Part shown: in pieces, positions 16,438 through 24,748 of the stretch
Layout of the letters: the number at the start of each line of letters is the position of its first letter
Numbering within the stretch: the first letter of the stretch is position 1
NCBI GenBank assembly: GCA_049300095.1
Contig: JBAQYM010000205.1
Coordinates: 1-64,000 of the forward strand
Source of the DNA: SbD1 sp049300095
GTDB lineage: Bacteria > Desulfobacterota > Syntrophobacteria > Syntrophobacterales > Syntrophobacteraceae
DNA: 64,000 nucleotides
Reading direction: 5' to 3'
Translations under genes and position numbers: made by a program
Notes under the pieces: model-generated
Told to the model about the DNA's origin: nothing
The model's input: the letters and a program-made list of their open reading frames with translations, nothing else
The model's database searches: none

Positions 16438-17256
16438 TTATTTGCCGCCCCCCGGGCCCGAATCGTCCTCCATTGTCCTCTTGCCGGCCATAAAATAGAA
16501 GGTCGTCCCCAGTTCCCTGCCGGTGCTTTTCTCGATGTTTTTCACAACGTCGGTCAGGTGTTCGATCAGCTTGCGTTCAGCGGCCTCGGCGTCTCCGGCG
16601 CGAATGAATTTGAGAATGTCCCTGTGAAACGCGAGGGCGTTGCGCATGGCGCGGGGCAGGAGGGCGACTTCTCGAATGAACCGTTTCATAAGATCGGTTA
16701 CGGCGCCCAGGAACTGCTGCAGCACCTTGTTTCCGCTTGCCCGCGCCAGGGAAAAATGAAACTCGACATCATACCTTATGAATGCTTCCACCCTCCCGGT
16801 CCTGATGGCGTCTTTCTGCTTGCGCACGATTGATTCCAGCTCAGCCAGGGCCGCCTTGTCCGCCCTCATTACAGCGAGGCGGACCGTGGCCATCTCGATG
16901 ATGACCCTGGCCTCCATGAATTCGCGCACCGTCGAGGGCTGGAGGAGAAGGTGGTCCGAGAGAGAAGCCAGGTATCCGGAAGGACTGCTGATATTGATGA
17001 TCGTGCCGACCCCTTGCCTGGCGCTCAGAAGTCCCAGCATGGTCAATTTGTTGATTGCCTCGCGCATCGTGTTCCGGCTCACCCCGAACTGTTCCGCCAG
17101 CTTGTCCTGCGAAGGCAGCTTGTCCCCCTGCTTGAGCCTGCCCGACACGATCATGTCGTGCAGGGTTTTGAAAGCCTCGTCGGCGGCGCTTGTCCGCCTG
17201 ATGCTGGGCACTTCCATTAGACCGTTCTTTTCGGGTGAGATATCCATGGTCGGCAA
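16438..17256 (-). CDS. GntR-family regulator with FCD ligand-binding domain
   Basis: A 272-residue FadR-type regulator: winged helix-turn-helix in the first 90 residues (LPSQDKLAEQFGVSRNTMREAINKL) and a helical FCD domain with the metal-ligand-like residues EFMEARVIIE, VEFHFSLARASGN and AFHRDILKFIRAG. It sits inside the operon between the transporter and methyltransferase genes, so it probably senses the imported substrate and controls the promoter at 22547-22585. The start is TTG 17256 behind AGGAA; ATG 17247 is the alternative. Confidence 0.9.
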   Translation of the reverse strand: MPTMDISPEKNGLMEVPSIRRTSAADEAFKTLHDMIVSGRLKQGDKLPSQDKLAEQFGVSRNTMREAINKLTMLGLLSARQGVGTIINISSPSGYLASLSDHLLLQPSTVREFMEARVIIEMATVRLAVMRADKAALAELESIVRKQKDAIRTGRVEAFIRYDVEFHFSLARASGNKVLQQFLGAVTDLMKRFIREVALLPRAMRNALAFHRDILKFIRAGDAEAAERKLIEHLTDVVKNIEKSTGRELGTTFYFMAGKRTMEDDSGPGGGK

Positions 17257-17319
17257 TTTCGCTTCCTGATCAGGTGGACCGTGATTTTAGATCGCCTCAG
17301 CTTAGACAAGCGATACATA

Positions 17320-18006
17320 TTATTTCGCCCGGATGGCATCCGTCATTTGTTTCTTGATTTCAGCGGGGGTCCCCGTTGCGACGGTTTGACCCTTTTCCAG
17401 CCAGATTATTCTGTCCGCATAAAGACTCGCCTTATCCAGGCTTGACTCGGCGCACAGAATGTCTTTTCCCTCCGCCTTTATTTTCTCCACAATGCCGGAA
17501 ATCTTGATCATCATGGACCGCGCGAGTCCTTCCAGCAATTCGTCAAAGAGCAAGACGCCGGGGGATGTGACTATGGCCCTGGCGATGCTGACTATCTTCT
17601 GCTGGCCCCCGCTCAACAATTTGCTCTTCCTGTTGTAGAGGGATGCCAGTTCCGGCAACAGTTCATCGATATTCATCTCCCGCCTTCCGGAGGGTTTCCC
17701 GCCGATCCGGGCCACTTCTATATTCTCCCCGACCGTCATCTCCTTAAAGAGCTTCCTGTCCTCCGGAACATACCCAATGCCGCTTTCCAGCCGTTTGAAT
17801 AACGGTATCGATATTACATCCCGCCCATCCAGCAGTATCCGACCGGAATCCACGGGAACCAGCCCCGCAACCGCTCGAAGCACGGTGGATTTGCCGGCGC
17901 CGTTTCGGCCGCACAGGCAGACCACCTCACCCGAAACCTTCAAAGACACGCTATTGACAGCTTTTTCGGTCCCGTAGAAAACCGTTAGTTTATCTATTTC
18001 AAGCAA
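17320..18006 (-). CDS. livF: Branched-chain-amino-acid-type ABC transporter ATPase, LivF
   Basis: A 228-residue ATPase with Walker A GRNGAGKST, the LivF-typical GIGYVPEDRKLF segment, signature LLSGGQQKIVSIARA and Walker B VLLFDELLEGLA. It energises import with LivG. Its TTG start (18006) directly abuts the livG stop codon. The operon context (corrinoid methyltransferases) suggests the importer carries a methylated substrate rather than leucine; this is inference. Confidence 0.9.
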   Translation of the reverse strand: MLEIDKLTVFYGTEKAVNSVSLKVSGEVVCLCGRNGAGKSTVLRAVAGLVPVDSGRILLDGRDVISIPLFKRLESGIGYVPEDRKLFKEMTVGENIEVARIGGKPSGRREMNIDELLPELASLYNRKSKLLSGGQQKIVSIARAIVTSPGVLLFDELLEGLARSMMIKISGIVEKIKAEGKDILCAESSLDKASLYADRIIWLEKGQTVATGTPAEIKKQMTDAIRAK

Positions 18007-18777
18007 TTAGAATCCTTTCCCGACAAGGATTTCAACGACCTTTTCCTGGCTGAACACATCTTCCGGGGTCCCCCTGGCTATGAACTCCCCCTCGCACATC
18101 ACTATTGTCTCTTTTGACAATTCCTTGACGAGGTGCAAATCATGCTCGACGATTATCGCAGCCAGATTGTTTGCTTGAATCTGATTCATCAGAAGATTCA
18201 TGATTCGGAATTTTTCTTCTTCACCCACTCCGCTTGTAGGCTCGTCAACCAGCAGTATCTTGGGCTCCATTGCGAAACACATCGCTATATCAATGACTTT
18301 CTTGTACCCGTGCCCCAGGTTCCTGACATGTATATACTTTACGCTTGTAAGATCAAACAGTTCGAGTAAATAGTCGGTTCTTCCATTGATATCTTTTTCA
18401 TCGTTGACATCTTTGAACAAGGAATAATGCTTTCCGGCAGACGATAAGCAAGCGGTCCTTACGTTATCGAAGACCGTCATATCTTCAAATAAATGCTCCA
18501 ATTGAAACGTTTTGACTATGCCTTTCTTGGCCCTTTGATCGGGTGGGACCCCGGTGATCTTCTCGCCCAATAGCCGGATTTCTCCCCGGTCCGGTTTTAC
18601 CAGCCCGGTAAGCAGATTTAACAAAGTGGTCTTGCCCGCACCGTTCGCGCCCACCAATGTGAGAACTTGTCCCTGGGCGATCTCAAGAGAAATGTCATTA
18701 ACGGATTTTACTTCTCCGTAGTACTTTCTCAGCTTGTCGACCGTTATCAAACGCGGTATCCGTTCGTTATCCGCCAT
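18007..18777 (-). CDS. livG: Branched-chain-amino-acid-type ABC transporter ATPase, LivG
   Basis: A 256-residue ATPase with Walker A GANGAGKTT, KTFQLEHLFEDMTV Q-loop region typical of LivG, and Walker B ILLVDEPTSGVG. The canonical LSGGQ signature is degenerate: the segment reads LGHGYKKVIDIAMCFA, so the signature motif is replaced by GHGYKK, which is unusual and may affect ATPase cooperation with LivF. Located directly upstream of livF and 16 bases after livM. Confidence 0.9.
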   Translation of the reverse strand: MADNERIPRLITVDKLRKYYGEVKSVNDISLEIAQGQVLTLVGANGAGKTTLLNLLTGLVKPDRGEIRLLGEKITGVPPDQRAKKGIVKTFQLEHLFEDMTVFDNVRTACLSSAGKHYSLFKDVNDEKDINGRTDYLLELFDLTSVKYIHVRNLGHGYKKVIDIAMCFAMEPKILLVDEPTSGVGEEEKFRIMNLLMNQIQANNLAAIIVEHDLHLVKELSKETIVMCEGEFIARGTPEDVFSQEKVVEILVGKGF

Positions 18778-18793
18778 GCGTATAAATGCTTTC

Positions 18794-19786
18794 TTATAGG
18801 TTTTTCAGTCTGCGCCTGACTCTGTTGAACAGGGTTTGCGCGATGCCGGTGACGCCTTGTTCCCCGACGGTCACGACGATGACGGCTATCGTCAAGCCGA
18901 TGATAATCTCCCAAAGGTCCGCGAACCATGTAGATATGAAGAATTCCAAATTGATGAAGCCAAAGGCGCCGACGATCGGACCCGCGAAGGAATTGACTCC
19001 TCCAATGATAGCCGATTGAACGAAGTTGGCCCCGTACCCCCACTCGAAGGTCGATGGGCCTACATAGTTGTAAGTGAACGCCAGGAGGACTCCGGTGATT
19101 CCCGCGTTTGCCCCCGCGATGACGAATGCCAGTATCTGCATCCTTTTCACCGGGATGCCTATGGATTCCGCCTTTTCCAGGTCTCCGGCGATCGCGCGAA
19201 GCTGGAGAGAAAAGGACGAATTGAGGATGCGCATCATCAGCACAATTATACCCACGCAGACCACGAGACAAACGTAATACAGCCCCAGGTCGCTCAACTG
19301 TATGCCGAATAAAGTCGGGCTTTTTATGTGTGAAATACCGTCGCTGCCGCCGGTTATTGCTCTAGCCTTGTAAACGAGCGACCAAAAGACCATCGTCACG
19401 GCGATGCCCATCACCGCAAAGTAAAAGCCCGTTCTTTTTGTGATGAATATTCCCAGGACATAGGCGACGACTATGCTGATGACCAGGGATAAAGGGAGCA
19501 ATATCATGAGTTCGTTGGTGACGGAGTATTTCCCCGCCATAAAAGCCGTAATGTAACTACCGATTCCGATGAAGATAGATTGGGCAAAGTGAACCTGGCG
19601 CAAAAGGCTATACAGGATATAGACACCAAAGGTTGCCGGGACCCATAATAAACCCTTTTGTATCAGGGTGCGTTCGTATCCACTGATGAAAAAAGGGATC
19701 ACCACGGCCACTGCTGCAAACAACACTGTTGCTATTAATCTGCTATTGCCGCGGGATGGGATCGTAATACTGACTTCACTGTCCAT
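18794..19786 (-). CDS. livM: Branched-chain-amino-acid-type ABC transporter permease, LivM
   Basis: A 330-residue inner-membrane protein with about nine to ten hydrophobic segments, the LivM-typical QSIFIGIGSYITAF near residue 70 and the cytoplasmic coupling segment AIAGDLEKAESIGIPVKRMQ around residue 215. It forms the translocation channel with LivH. Located between livH and livG in the same operon. Confidence 0.92.
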   Translation of the reverse strand: MDSEVSITIPSRGNSRLIATVLFAAVAVVIPFFISGYERTLIQKGLLWVPATFGVYILYSLLRQVHFAQSIFIGIGSYITAFMAGKYSVTNELMILLPLSLVISIVVAYVLGIFITKRTGFYFAVMGIAVTMVFWSLVYKARAITGGSDGISHIKSPTLFGIQLSDLGLYYVCLVVCVGIIVLMMRILNSSFSLQLRAIAGDLEKAESIGIPVKRMQILAFVIAGANAGITGVLLAFTYNYVGPSTFEWGYGANFVQSAIIGGVNSFAGPIVGAFGFINLEFFISTWFADLWEIIIGLTIAVIVVTVGEQGVTGIAQTLFNRVRRRLKNL

Positions 19787-19810
19787 ATGGTTCGCTTTAC
19801 CGTGATTTGT

Positions 19811-20701
19811 TTAATGTTTGAATTCCTTACCCCATATGCCGTAGGGCCGTATCATCAGTGTTGCCGATGCGATGATAAACGGGATGGCCAGTTCGAGTAA
19901 GGGCATTTCGATAGCTGTAATTACCCTGGATATCCCGATGATGAGCGCGGTCAAGACCGCCCCCCCGATGCTGCCGACTCCGCCTATGATGATCGTCAGC
20001 GCCGCCAGGAGAAGGGCGTTGCCCTCGATTCCGTAAGAGGCGCCCGCTATGGGAGCATACAATCCTCCGGCAAGGCTTGCCAGCATCCCGGAGATCGCGA
20101 AAGTTATAATGGTGACGACGTGCTGGTTAACGCCGCAAGCTTGCGCCATTGTCCTGTCGCCGTCCAGCGAACTCGCGCGGAATCTCAGGCCCCAGGAGGT
20201 CCTGTACAGAAAATGAGCCAGTGCGAGCATTAGCGCCAGGGCGAACCCGAACATGAAAAAGTAGTAGTTCGGGACAATATTGCCCAATACCTGGGACGTG
20301 CCCATCTTCAGGAAAGGGGCCGAATAGGTTACCGGAGTGGTTCCCCATTTAAGCTTGATGATTCCGCTAAAGACCAGGAGCAATGAGGAAGTGGCTATCA
20401 TCCGGTGAACGTCGGTCTTCAAGTAGCGCTCGAAAGTAAAATATACGGCTATTGATATTGCCGCTCCCAGCAGGCTTACAACAATCAGGATCGCAAGGAA
20501 GACGAGAAGGGAGAAAGTGTTTCCCAGTAAGAACGCGCCTAATGAGACTGTTACATATGCACCCACCAGGTATATTCCGGCAAAGGTGAGCGATACGCGA
20601 CCGGCGATATACAAAATGAAATTCAATGAAAAGGATAATATGATGATGTATGATACCATTGGCAGGGCATTAAAGATGTATGAGAGGCTCGTGCTCAGCA
20701 T
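19811..20701 (-). CDS. livH: Branched-chain-amino-acid-type ABC transporter permease, LivH
   Basis: A membrane protein of about 296 residues, with about eight hydrophobic segments and the LivH-type loop RASSLDGDRTMAQACGVN. I place the start at ATG 20701 (MLSTSLSYIFN) because GAAGAG precedes it and because the extra 30 residues of the open frame upstream are made of the hairpin at 20755-20796. It pairs with LivM. Confidence 0.92.
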   Translation of the reverse strand: MLSTSLSYIFNALPMVSYIIILSFSLNFILYIAGRVSLTFAGIYLVGAYVTVSLGAFLLGNTFSLLVFLAILIVVSLLGAAISIAVYFTFERYLKTDVHRMIATSSLLLVFSGIIKLKWGTTPVTYSAPFLKMGTSQVLGNIVPNYYFFMFGFALALMLALAHFLYRTSWGLRFRASSLDGDRTMAQACGVNQHVVTIITFAISGMLASLAGGLYAPIAGASYGIEGNALLLAALTIIIGGVGSIGGAVLTALIIGISRVITAIEMPLLELAIPFIIASATLMIRPYGIWGKEFKH

Positions 20702-20754
20702 TGTTGGTCTCTTCGAAAAGTGTTGTTGGTTCTCCGACACTTCCGTAACGGTTG

Positions 20755-20796
20755 GATGATTGTCTGTGCCAAGGGGCCACGGCACAGACAATCATC
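20755..20796 (-). promoter_or_regulatory. Intercistronic 16-bp perfect stem-loop between livK and livH
   Basis: GATGATTGTCTGTGCC (20755-20770) and GGCACAGACAATCATC (20781-20796) form a perfect stem with a 10-base loop. Placed just after the livK stop, it probably stabilises the livK message or partly terminates, giving more binding protein than permease, as is common in binding-protein transport operons. Confidence 0.75.
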
Positions 20797-20810
20797 ACGT
20801 GCGTATAAAG

Positions 20811-22118
20811 CTATTTGTCCAGTTTATCCAAGGTATTGATGAACTGTTCCACCGTCATCCACGGCGGTACGATTCGAAGGTAATCAGGGACCAGGATCAT
20901 ATCCTTCATCACCCAGCCGCCTTTCTCGCTGTGCAGCCTGCCCACGGCCATCCCGGGAGCGGTCGACTGGTGATTTATCATCGACGATACCCCATCGGGA
21001 CCCACGATGGATAATCCATCCAGCATCTTTGCCACGATTTCAGGAGTGGGGTATTGACCGGTTATATCATAGGCTTTCTCGTATGCCTTTTTCAGGTAGA
21101 GCAGACCGGTCAGCATATGAATATCCATGCCGTAGGTGGGCAGGACACCGGTTTTTTCGAGGATCATGGGAGTGAACTTGCTGTTCGGATAGCCCAACGC
21201 ATACGGAGGGAACGTTCCATTACCCGCCCTGGTTTCACCCAGCACGCCTTCCCGCGCCATTTCTCCTTTGGCGGTCCCGCTGAAGACATCGAATACCAGC
21301 GGCACGCTCTTGTAGAGCCCCATCGCTTCGGCCTGGTTATGCCAGGCCACTCCGTCCGACCCCCACGAGTATCCCACGTAGACGTCGGGCTTCTGCTGCA
21401 TGACGTTGGTGATATAGGCGGCAAAGTTGGGACCCGCTTCCCCGAACGGGTGATGGAACGAGTATACGAACTTCACGCCGGGTTTGAGCTTCCCCATGAT
21501 TTCCTGGAAACGTTTCACGACATCGTGGCCCCATTCGTAATCGGGGGCCCCTATGGCGATCGTCTTGACATCGGGTTTGTCCTTGAGCACCGCCGTCACA
21601 TGCGCGATAGACTGCATTACGTCATCGGGCCCAATTCTGTAGACATATCTGGGATTGGGAATAACTTTAGTAAACAGGGCCATGGTCGTTGATTCAAGGA
21701 GAAGAGTCGGGATTTTCCATTGCGCCTCCACCTTCGGGGCGACGGCCAGCCCGGTACTCGATGACAGGCATCCTAATATGGCTTCCACCTTGTCATTCTC
21801 GACCAGCTTTCCAAATAGCTCGACCGTCGTTTGAGCATTTTTTTCGTCGTATATTATCGCCTTTACAGGGCGGCCCAGTATGCCCTTTTCGTACTTGTTG
21901 ATGTATTCGACGGCCAGTTCGGCGTTTATTCCGGCATTGGGCGAAAGTGTGGCGGCAACCCCGGACATGGGAACCACAAAACCGATCTTGATCGGATCGG
22001 TCGGAATTTTCCCCTTTTCTTTCTCGCCGGCCGCGCCTGCGACAGCGGCCATGGTTCCCATCAAGAACAACGCGATCGCCAGACTTACAAGGAAAGACCT
22101 GGTTCTTGTGACCAACAT
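20811..22118 (-). CDS. livK: Periplasmic substrate-binding protein, LivK type
   Basis: A 435-residue periplasmic binding protein with a Sec signal peptide (about residues 1-29, ending VAGAAG) and the type I fold start PIKIGFVVPMSGVAATLSP, then ELAVEYINKY and VEAILGCLSSSTGLAVAPK. It delivers substrate to LivHM. AAGGAGG precedes ATG 22118. It is the first gene of the long minus-strand operon and lies some 430 bases downstream of the proposed promoter. Confidence 0.93.
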   Translation of the reverse strand: MLVTRTRSFLVSLAIALFLMGTMAAVAGAAGEKEKGKIPTDPIKIGFVVPMSGVAATLSPNAGINAELAVEYINKYEKGILGRPVKAIIYDEKNAQTTVELFGKLVENDKVEAILGCLSSSTGLAVAPKVEAQWKIPTLLLESTTMALFTKVIPNPRYVYRIGPDDVMQSIAHVTAVLKDKPDVKTIAIGAPDYEWGHDVVKRFQEIMGKLKPGVKFVYSFHHPFGEAGPNFAAYITNVMQQKPDVYVGYSWGSDGVAWHNQAEAMGLYKSVPLVFDVFSGTAKGEMAREGVLGETRAGNGTFPPYALGYPNSKFTPMILEKTGVLPTYGMDIHMLTGLLYLKKAYEKAYDITGQYPTPEIVAKMLDGLSIVGPDGVSSMINHQSTAPGMAVGRLHSEKGGWVMKDMILVPDYLRIVPPWMTVEQFINTLDKLDK

Positions 22119-22200
22119 AGATGTAGCCTCCTTCCATGAAATACCGCCAGAGAAAATCGCTCGACTCCCCAGTGTGGCAACTCGTAAGCTCCCCGATATC

Positions 22201-22373
22201 GTAACCGTTCACCGCGGAGACCGCGGAGGAAGCCGAGAAAATCGGGACCAACATAACTCCCGGCATAATTTCAAAAAACCGCTTCACCCAAGAAGCTGAG
22301 GGCTGCCCGGAACTCAACAAATTCAAAATGCTCTTTCTCCGCGCCCTCCGCGGTCTCCGCGGTGAACGGTTAC
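22201..22373. repeat. 173-bp palindromic repeat with 26-bp perfect arms (GTAACCGTTCACCGCGG type), in the liv operon leader
   Basis: The left arm (22201-22226, starting GTAACCGTTCACCGCGGAGA) is the exact complement of the right arm (22348-22373, ending GGTGAACGGTTAC). The interior segment CAAGAAGCTGAGGGCTGC and the following AACAAATTCAAAATG match, inverted, sequence at about 54190-54300. It lies inside the proposed transcribed leader of livK. Confidence 0.85.
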
Positions 22374-22400
22374 CGACGAAGAAAACCGCCAAATGCGGCC

Positions 22401-22491
22401 CCGCCTGCTCATACGGCCGTTTCGCCCTTACAGGTTCCTTATGATCCTTGCTTGTTCCCCTGTCCCGCCCGCTCATACGGCCGTTTCGCCC
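22401..22491. repeat. Direct repeat of 21 bases, 64 bases apart
   Basis: GCTCATACGGCCGTTTCGCC occurs at 22407 and again at 22471, each preceded by CCGCC. The spacing covers ATGATCC-containing sequence. It is in the leader between the promoter and livK; function unknown. Confidence 0.8.
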
Positions 22492-22546
22492 CCGCCTGAT
22501 CCTCTCGGGCCGGCCGGGCGCAAACTCGAAATAAGCCTCCTATCCT

Positions 22547-22585
22547 AGAATGATTCTATCATAGAATGTTTGGATGAGTTGTCAA
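22547..22585 (-). promoter_or_regulatory. Promoter with overlapping palindromic operators for the liv/methyltransferase operon
   Basis: On the minus strand a -35 TTGACA (complement of 22580-22585), 16-base spacer and -10 TATGAT (complement of 22558-22563) face livK. The -10 is embedded in a perfect 7-1-7 palindrome ATTCTATCATAGAAT (22553-22567), overlapped by a second palindrome AGAATGATTCT (22547-22557). Half-sites of this size suit a GntR/FCD dimer such as the one encoded in the operon; that assignment is inferred. Confidence 0.65.
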
Positions 22586-22833
22586 CGCTAAAATTCGGCT
22601 GTGCCGCCCCGGCGTGTTCGCGCATAGGGCGTCGCTCGGGTTCGCATCCTCAATATTGCCGCGATGAAAACCCGCGCCGTTATCGCCAATAATTATTGGT
22701 GGGTTCCTCGATAAATGGCCTTGTTCTCCGGGCCGGAATCGGGCAGAGTTATCGGTGTTGCGGTTTCCCATAATCGGGGACCTTGCCGAAAGACGGGCCG
22801 GGGTCCCAATCATCCCGAAATATCGAGGTAGCC

Positions 22834-24165
22834 ATGGATCGAAATACCAAGCGGACGCTCGAAGAGATTTTTACCGCCGGGCTCAGGGCCGTGGACCCTG
22901 AAGAGGCGGTCAAGCGCCATGTCCGTTTGATGGACAATCGGCTGCTGGTTGGCGAGCGCTCGTACGGGCTCGATTCTTTCGAGCGAATCATCGTGACCGG
23001 GTTTGGAAAGGGAACGGCCCCCATGGCGCGCGCCCTCGAAGATATCCTGGGAGATCGCCTGACGGAGGGATGGATCACCGTCAAATACGGTCATGGCGTT
23101 TCGTTGAAAAAGGTGCGCATCATGGAAGCCGGGCATCCGGTTCCGGATGAGGCCGGGATCGAGGCGACGCGATTCATCCTGGACCGGTTGCGGGAGTGCG
23201 CGGAGAAAGACCTTGTCCTGTGCGCGTTTTCCGGCGGAGGCAGCGCGCTGTCGCCGGCGCCCCGAGCCCCCCTGGAATTGGGCGAAAAACAGAAGACGAC
23301 TCAGCTTCTTCTGGAATGCGGGGCGACTATTTTCGAGATCAATTCCTTGCGCAAGCACTTGTCCGTGTGCAAGGGAGGTCAATTGGCCAAGGTTGCCCAT
23401 CCGGCCACGGTGGTTTCCCTTTTCCTTTCGGATGTGGTCGGCGACCCTCTGGACGTGATCGCATCCGGGCCCACGGTCCCCGATCCGAGCACCTTCTCCG
23501 ATTGTCTCGAAATTGTGGAACGCCACGGTCTTTCGGAGAGATTGCCTCATCGAGTCTATGACATGCTCCGCGAGGGCGCGGGGGGATTGCTCGCGGAGAC
23601 CCCCAAACCGGGAGACGCCGCCTTCGAGAAGGTCCAGAACATTGTCATCGGGAATAACCGCGCTTCGCTGCTCGCATCCTCCGAGAAGGCGAGACAACTG
23701 GGTTACAATACGCTGATTCTTTCGTCCTTCCTGCAGGGCGAGGCAAGGGATGTCGCGGAGGTTTTGACCGCGATCGGGAAGGAAATAGCCTCGTCCGGCA
23801 ATCCGGTGCCGCCACCGGCCTGCATACTGGCGGGAGGCGAAACCACGGTGACCGTCCGGGGGCGAGGAAAGGGCGGCCGGAACCAGGAACTGGCGCTGGC
23901 CGCGGCCGTTTCGATTGAAAACCGGCCTCAGATTGCTTTACTCAGCGCGGGTACGGACGGATCGGACGGGCCGACTGACGCGGCGGGCGCTTTTGCCGAC
24001 GGGGACACCTGCCGGAATGCGCTGCGGAAGGGCATGGTCCCCGGGAATTACCTTGCGAACAATGACTCCTATCATTTCTTTGAGTCGCTTGGCGACCTTC
24101 TCATAACCGGCCCGACCCGCACCAATGTAATGGATGTCATCTGCTTAATGGTTAAGGAGAAATAA
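22834..24165 (+). CDS. Glycerate 2-kinase (GckA/MOFRL family)
   Basis: A protein of about 443 residues of the DUF4147/MOFRL type: GFGKGTAPMARALEDIL and VLCAFSGGGSALSPAP in the N-terminal domain, FLSDVVGDPLDVIASGPTVPDPSTF in the middle, and the MOFRL part GGETTVTVRGRGKGGRNQEL with SAGTDGSDGPTDAAGAF. It phosphorylates D-glycerate at C2 in the cytoplasm. I start at ATG 22834, five bases after GAGGT; an in-frame ATG at 22783 would add 17 residues. It diverges from the liv operon and has no operon partner. Confidence 0.93.
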   Translation: MDRNTKRTLEEIFTAGLRAVDPEEAVKRHVRLMDNRLLVGERSYGLDSFERIIVTGFGKGTAPMARALEDILGDRLTEGWITVKYGHGVSLKKVRIMEAGHPVPDEAGIEATRFILDRLRECAEKDLVLCAFSGGGSALSPAPRAPLELGEKQKTTQLLLECGATIFEINSLRKHLSVCKGGQLAKVAHPATVVSLFLSDVVGDPLDVIASGPTVPDPSTFSDCLEIVERHGLSERLPHRVYDMLREGAGGLLAETPKPGDAAFEKVQNIVIGNNRASLLASSEKARQLGYNTLILSSFLQGEARDVAEVLTAIGKEIASSGNPVPPPACILAGGETTVTVRGRGKGGRNQELALAAAVSIENRPQIALLSAGTDGSDGPTDAAGAFADGDTCRNALRKGMVPGNYLANNDSYHFFESLGDLLITGPTRTNVMDVICLMVKEK

Positions 24166-24376
24166 GCTCGATTCCGGCCCAGGCACGCCCCGATTGCGTC
24201 GTTGATACGCGGCGTGACGAAGATAAAAGACCGGCCCGGGAGGCCCTGAAGCGCACTAATGGCGGCATGCGATCCAAATTCTCCCGCCATTCGAGCAACC
24301 TGGGAATGTAGGCCCCCATTCATGGTTCAGGGCCAATGGAGACCATACCGGGGGCATTATCCCCATCGGACTTAGA

Positions 24377-24727
24377 ACTTGTCCGTAAAAAAACCTGTGA
24401 AGCGATTTTTGGAGCCATTGTACAGTGGCATAGCTCAGAATTCCAAGCAGTCTGCATACATCTCAGGACCTCCGGATCGTCATTCCCGCAGCGTCTTTGG
24501 GCGGGAATCCAGCGTCTTGTCTTGTGCAACAGACCGAAAAGACACTGGATTCCCGCCCGAAAACACTCAAACAGGGAATGACGGTTTTGACGACCCGAGC
24601 CGAACTTTAGTTGCACGGGCAATCTGTCCTAACGGGCAATCTGTCCTAAGGGGTAATCTCTCGGATGTGATAGGGCAGCAGTCCGTAGGGCTGTGATCGC
24701 AGCCCTACGAGTTATTTACGGACAAGT
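24377..24727. mobile_element. 351-bp element with 13-bp inverted ends (ACTTGTCCGTAAA) enclosing palindrome copy 2
   Basis: ACTTGTCCGTAAA (24377-24389) is complemented by TTTACGGACAAGT (24715-24727). Inside are the 106-base palindrome 24478-24583 (CGTCATTCCCG...GGGAATGACG), the shared flank complementing that of copy 1, about three 17-base units at 24610-24660 and a GTAGGGCTG/CAGCCCTAC hairpin. No reading frame. It fills the 583-base gap between the glycerate kinase and the outer-membrane factor. Confidence 0.6.
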
Positions 24728-24748
24728 CCTTATTCTGGTCGGGCCGGG

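Noticed and set aside
20701..20791. Longer livH start at 20791
   Set aside because: The added 30 codons are made of an intercistronic hairpin, and a better ribosome binding site precedes ATG 20701.
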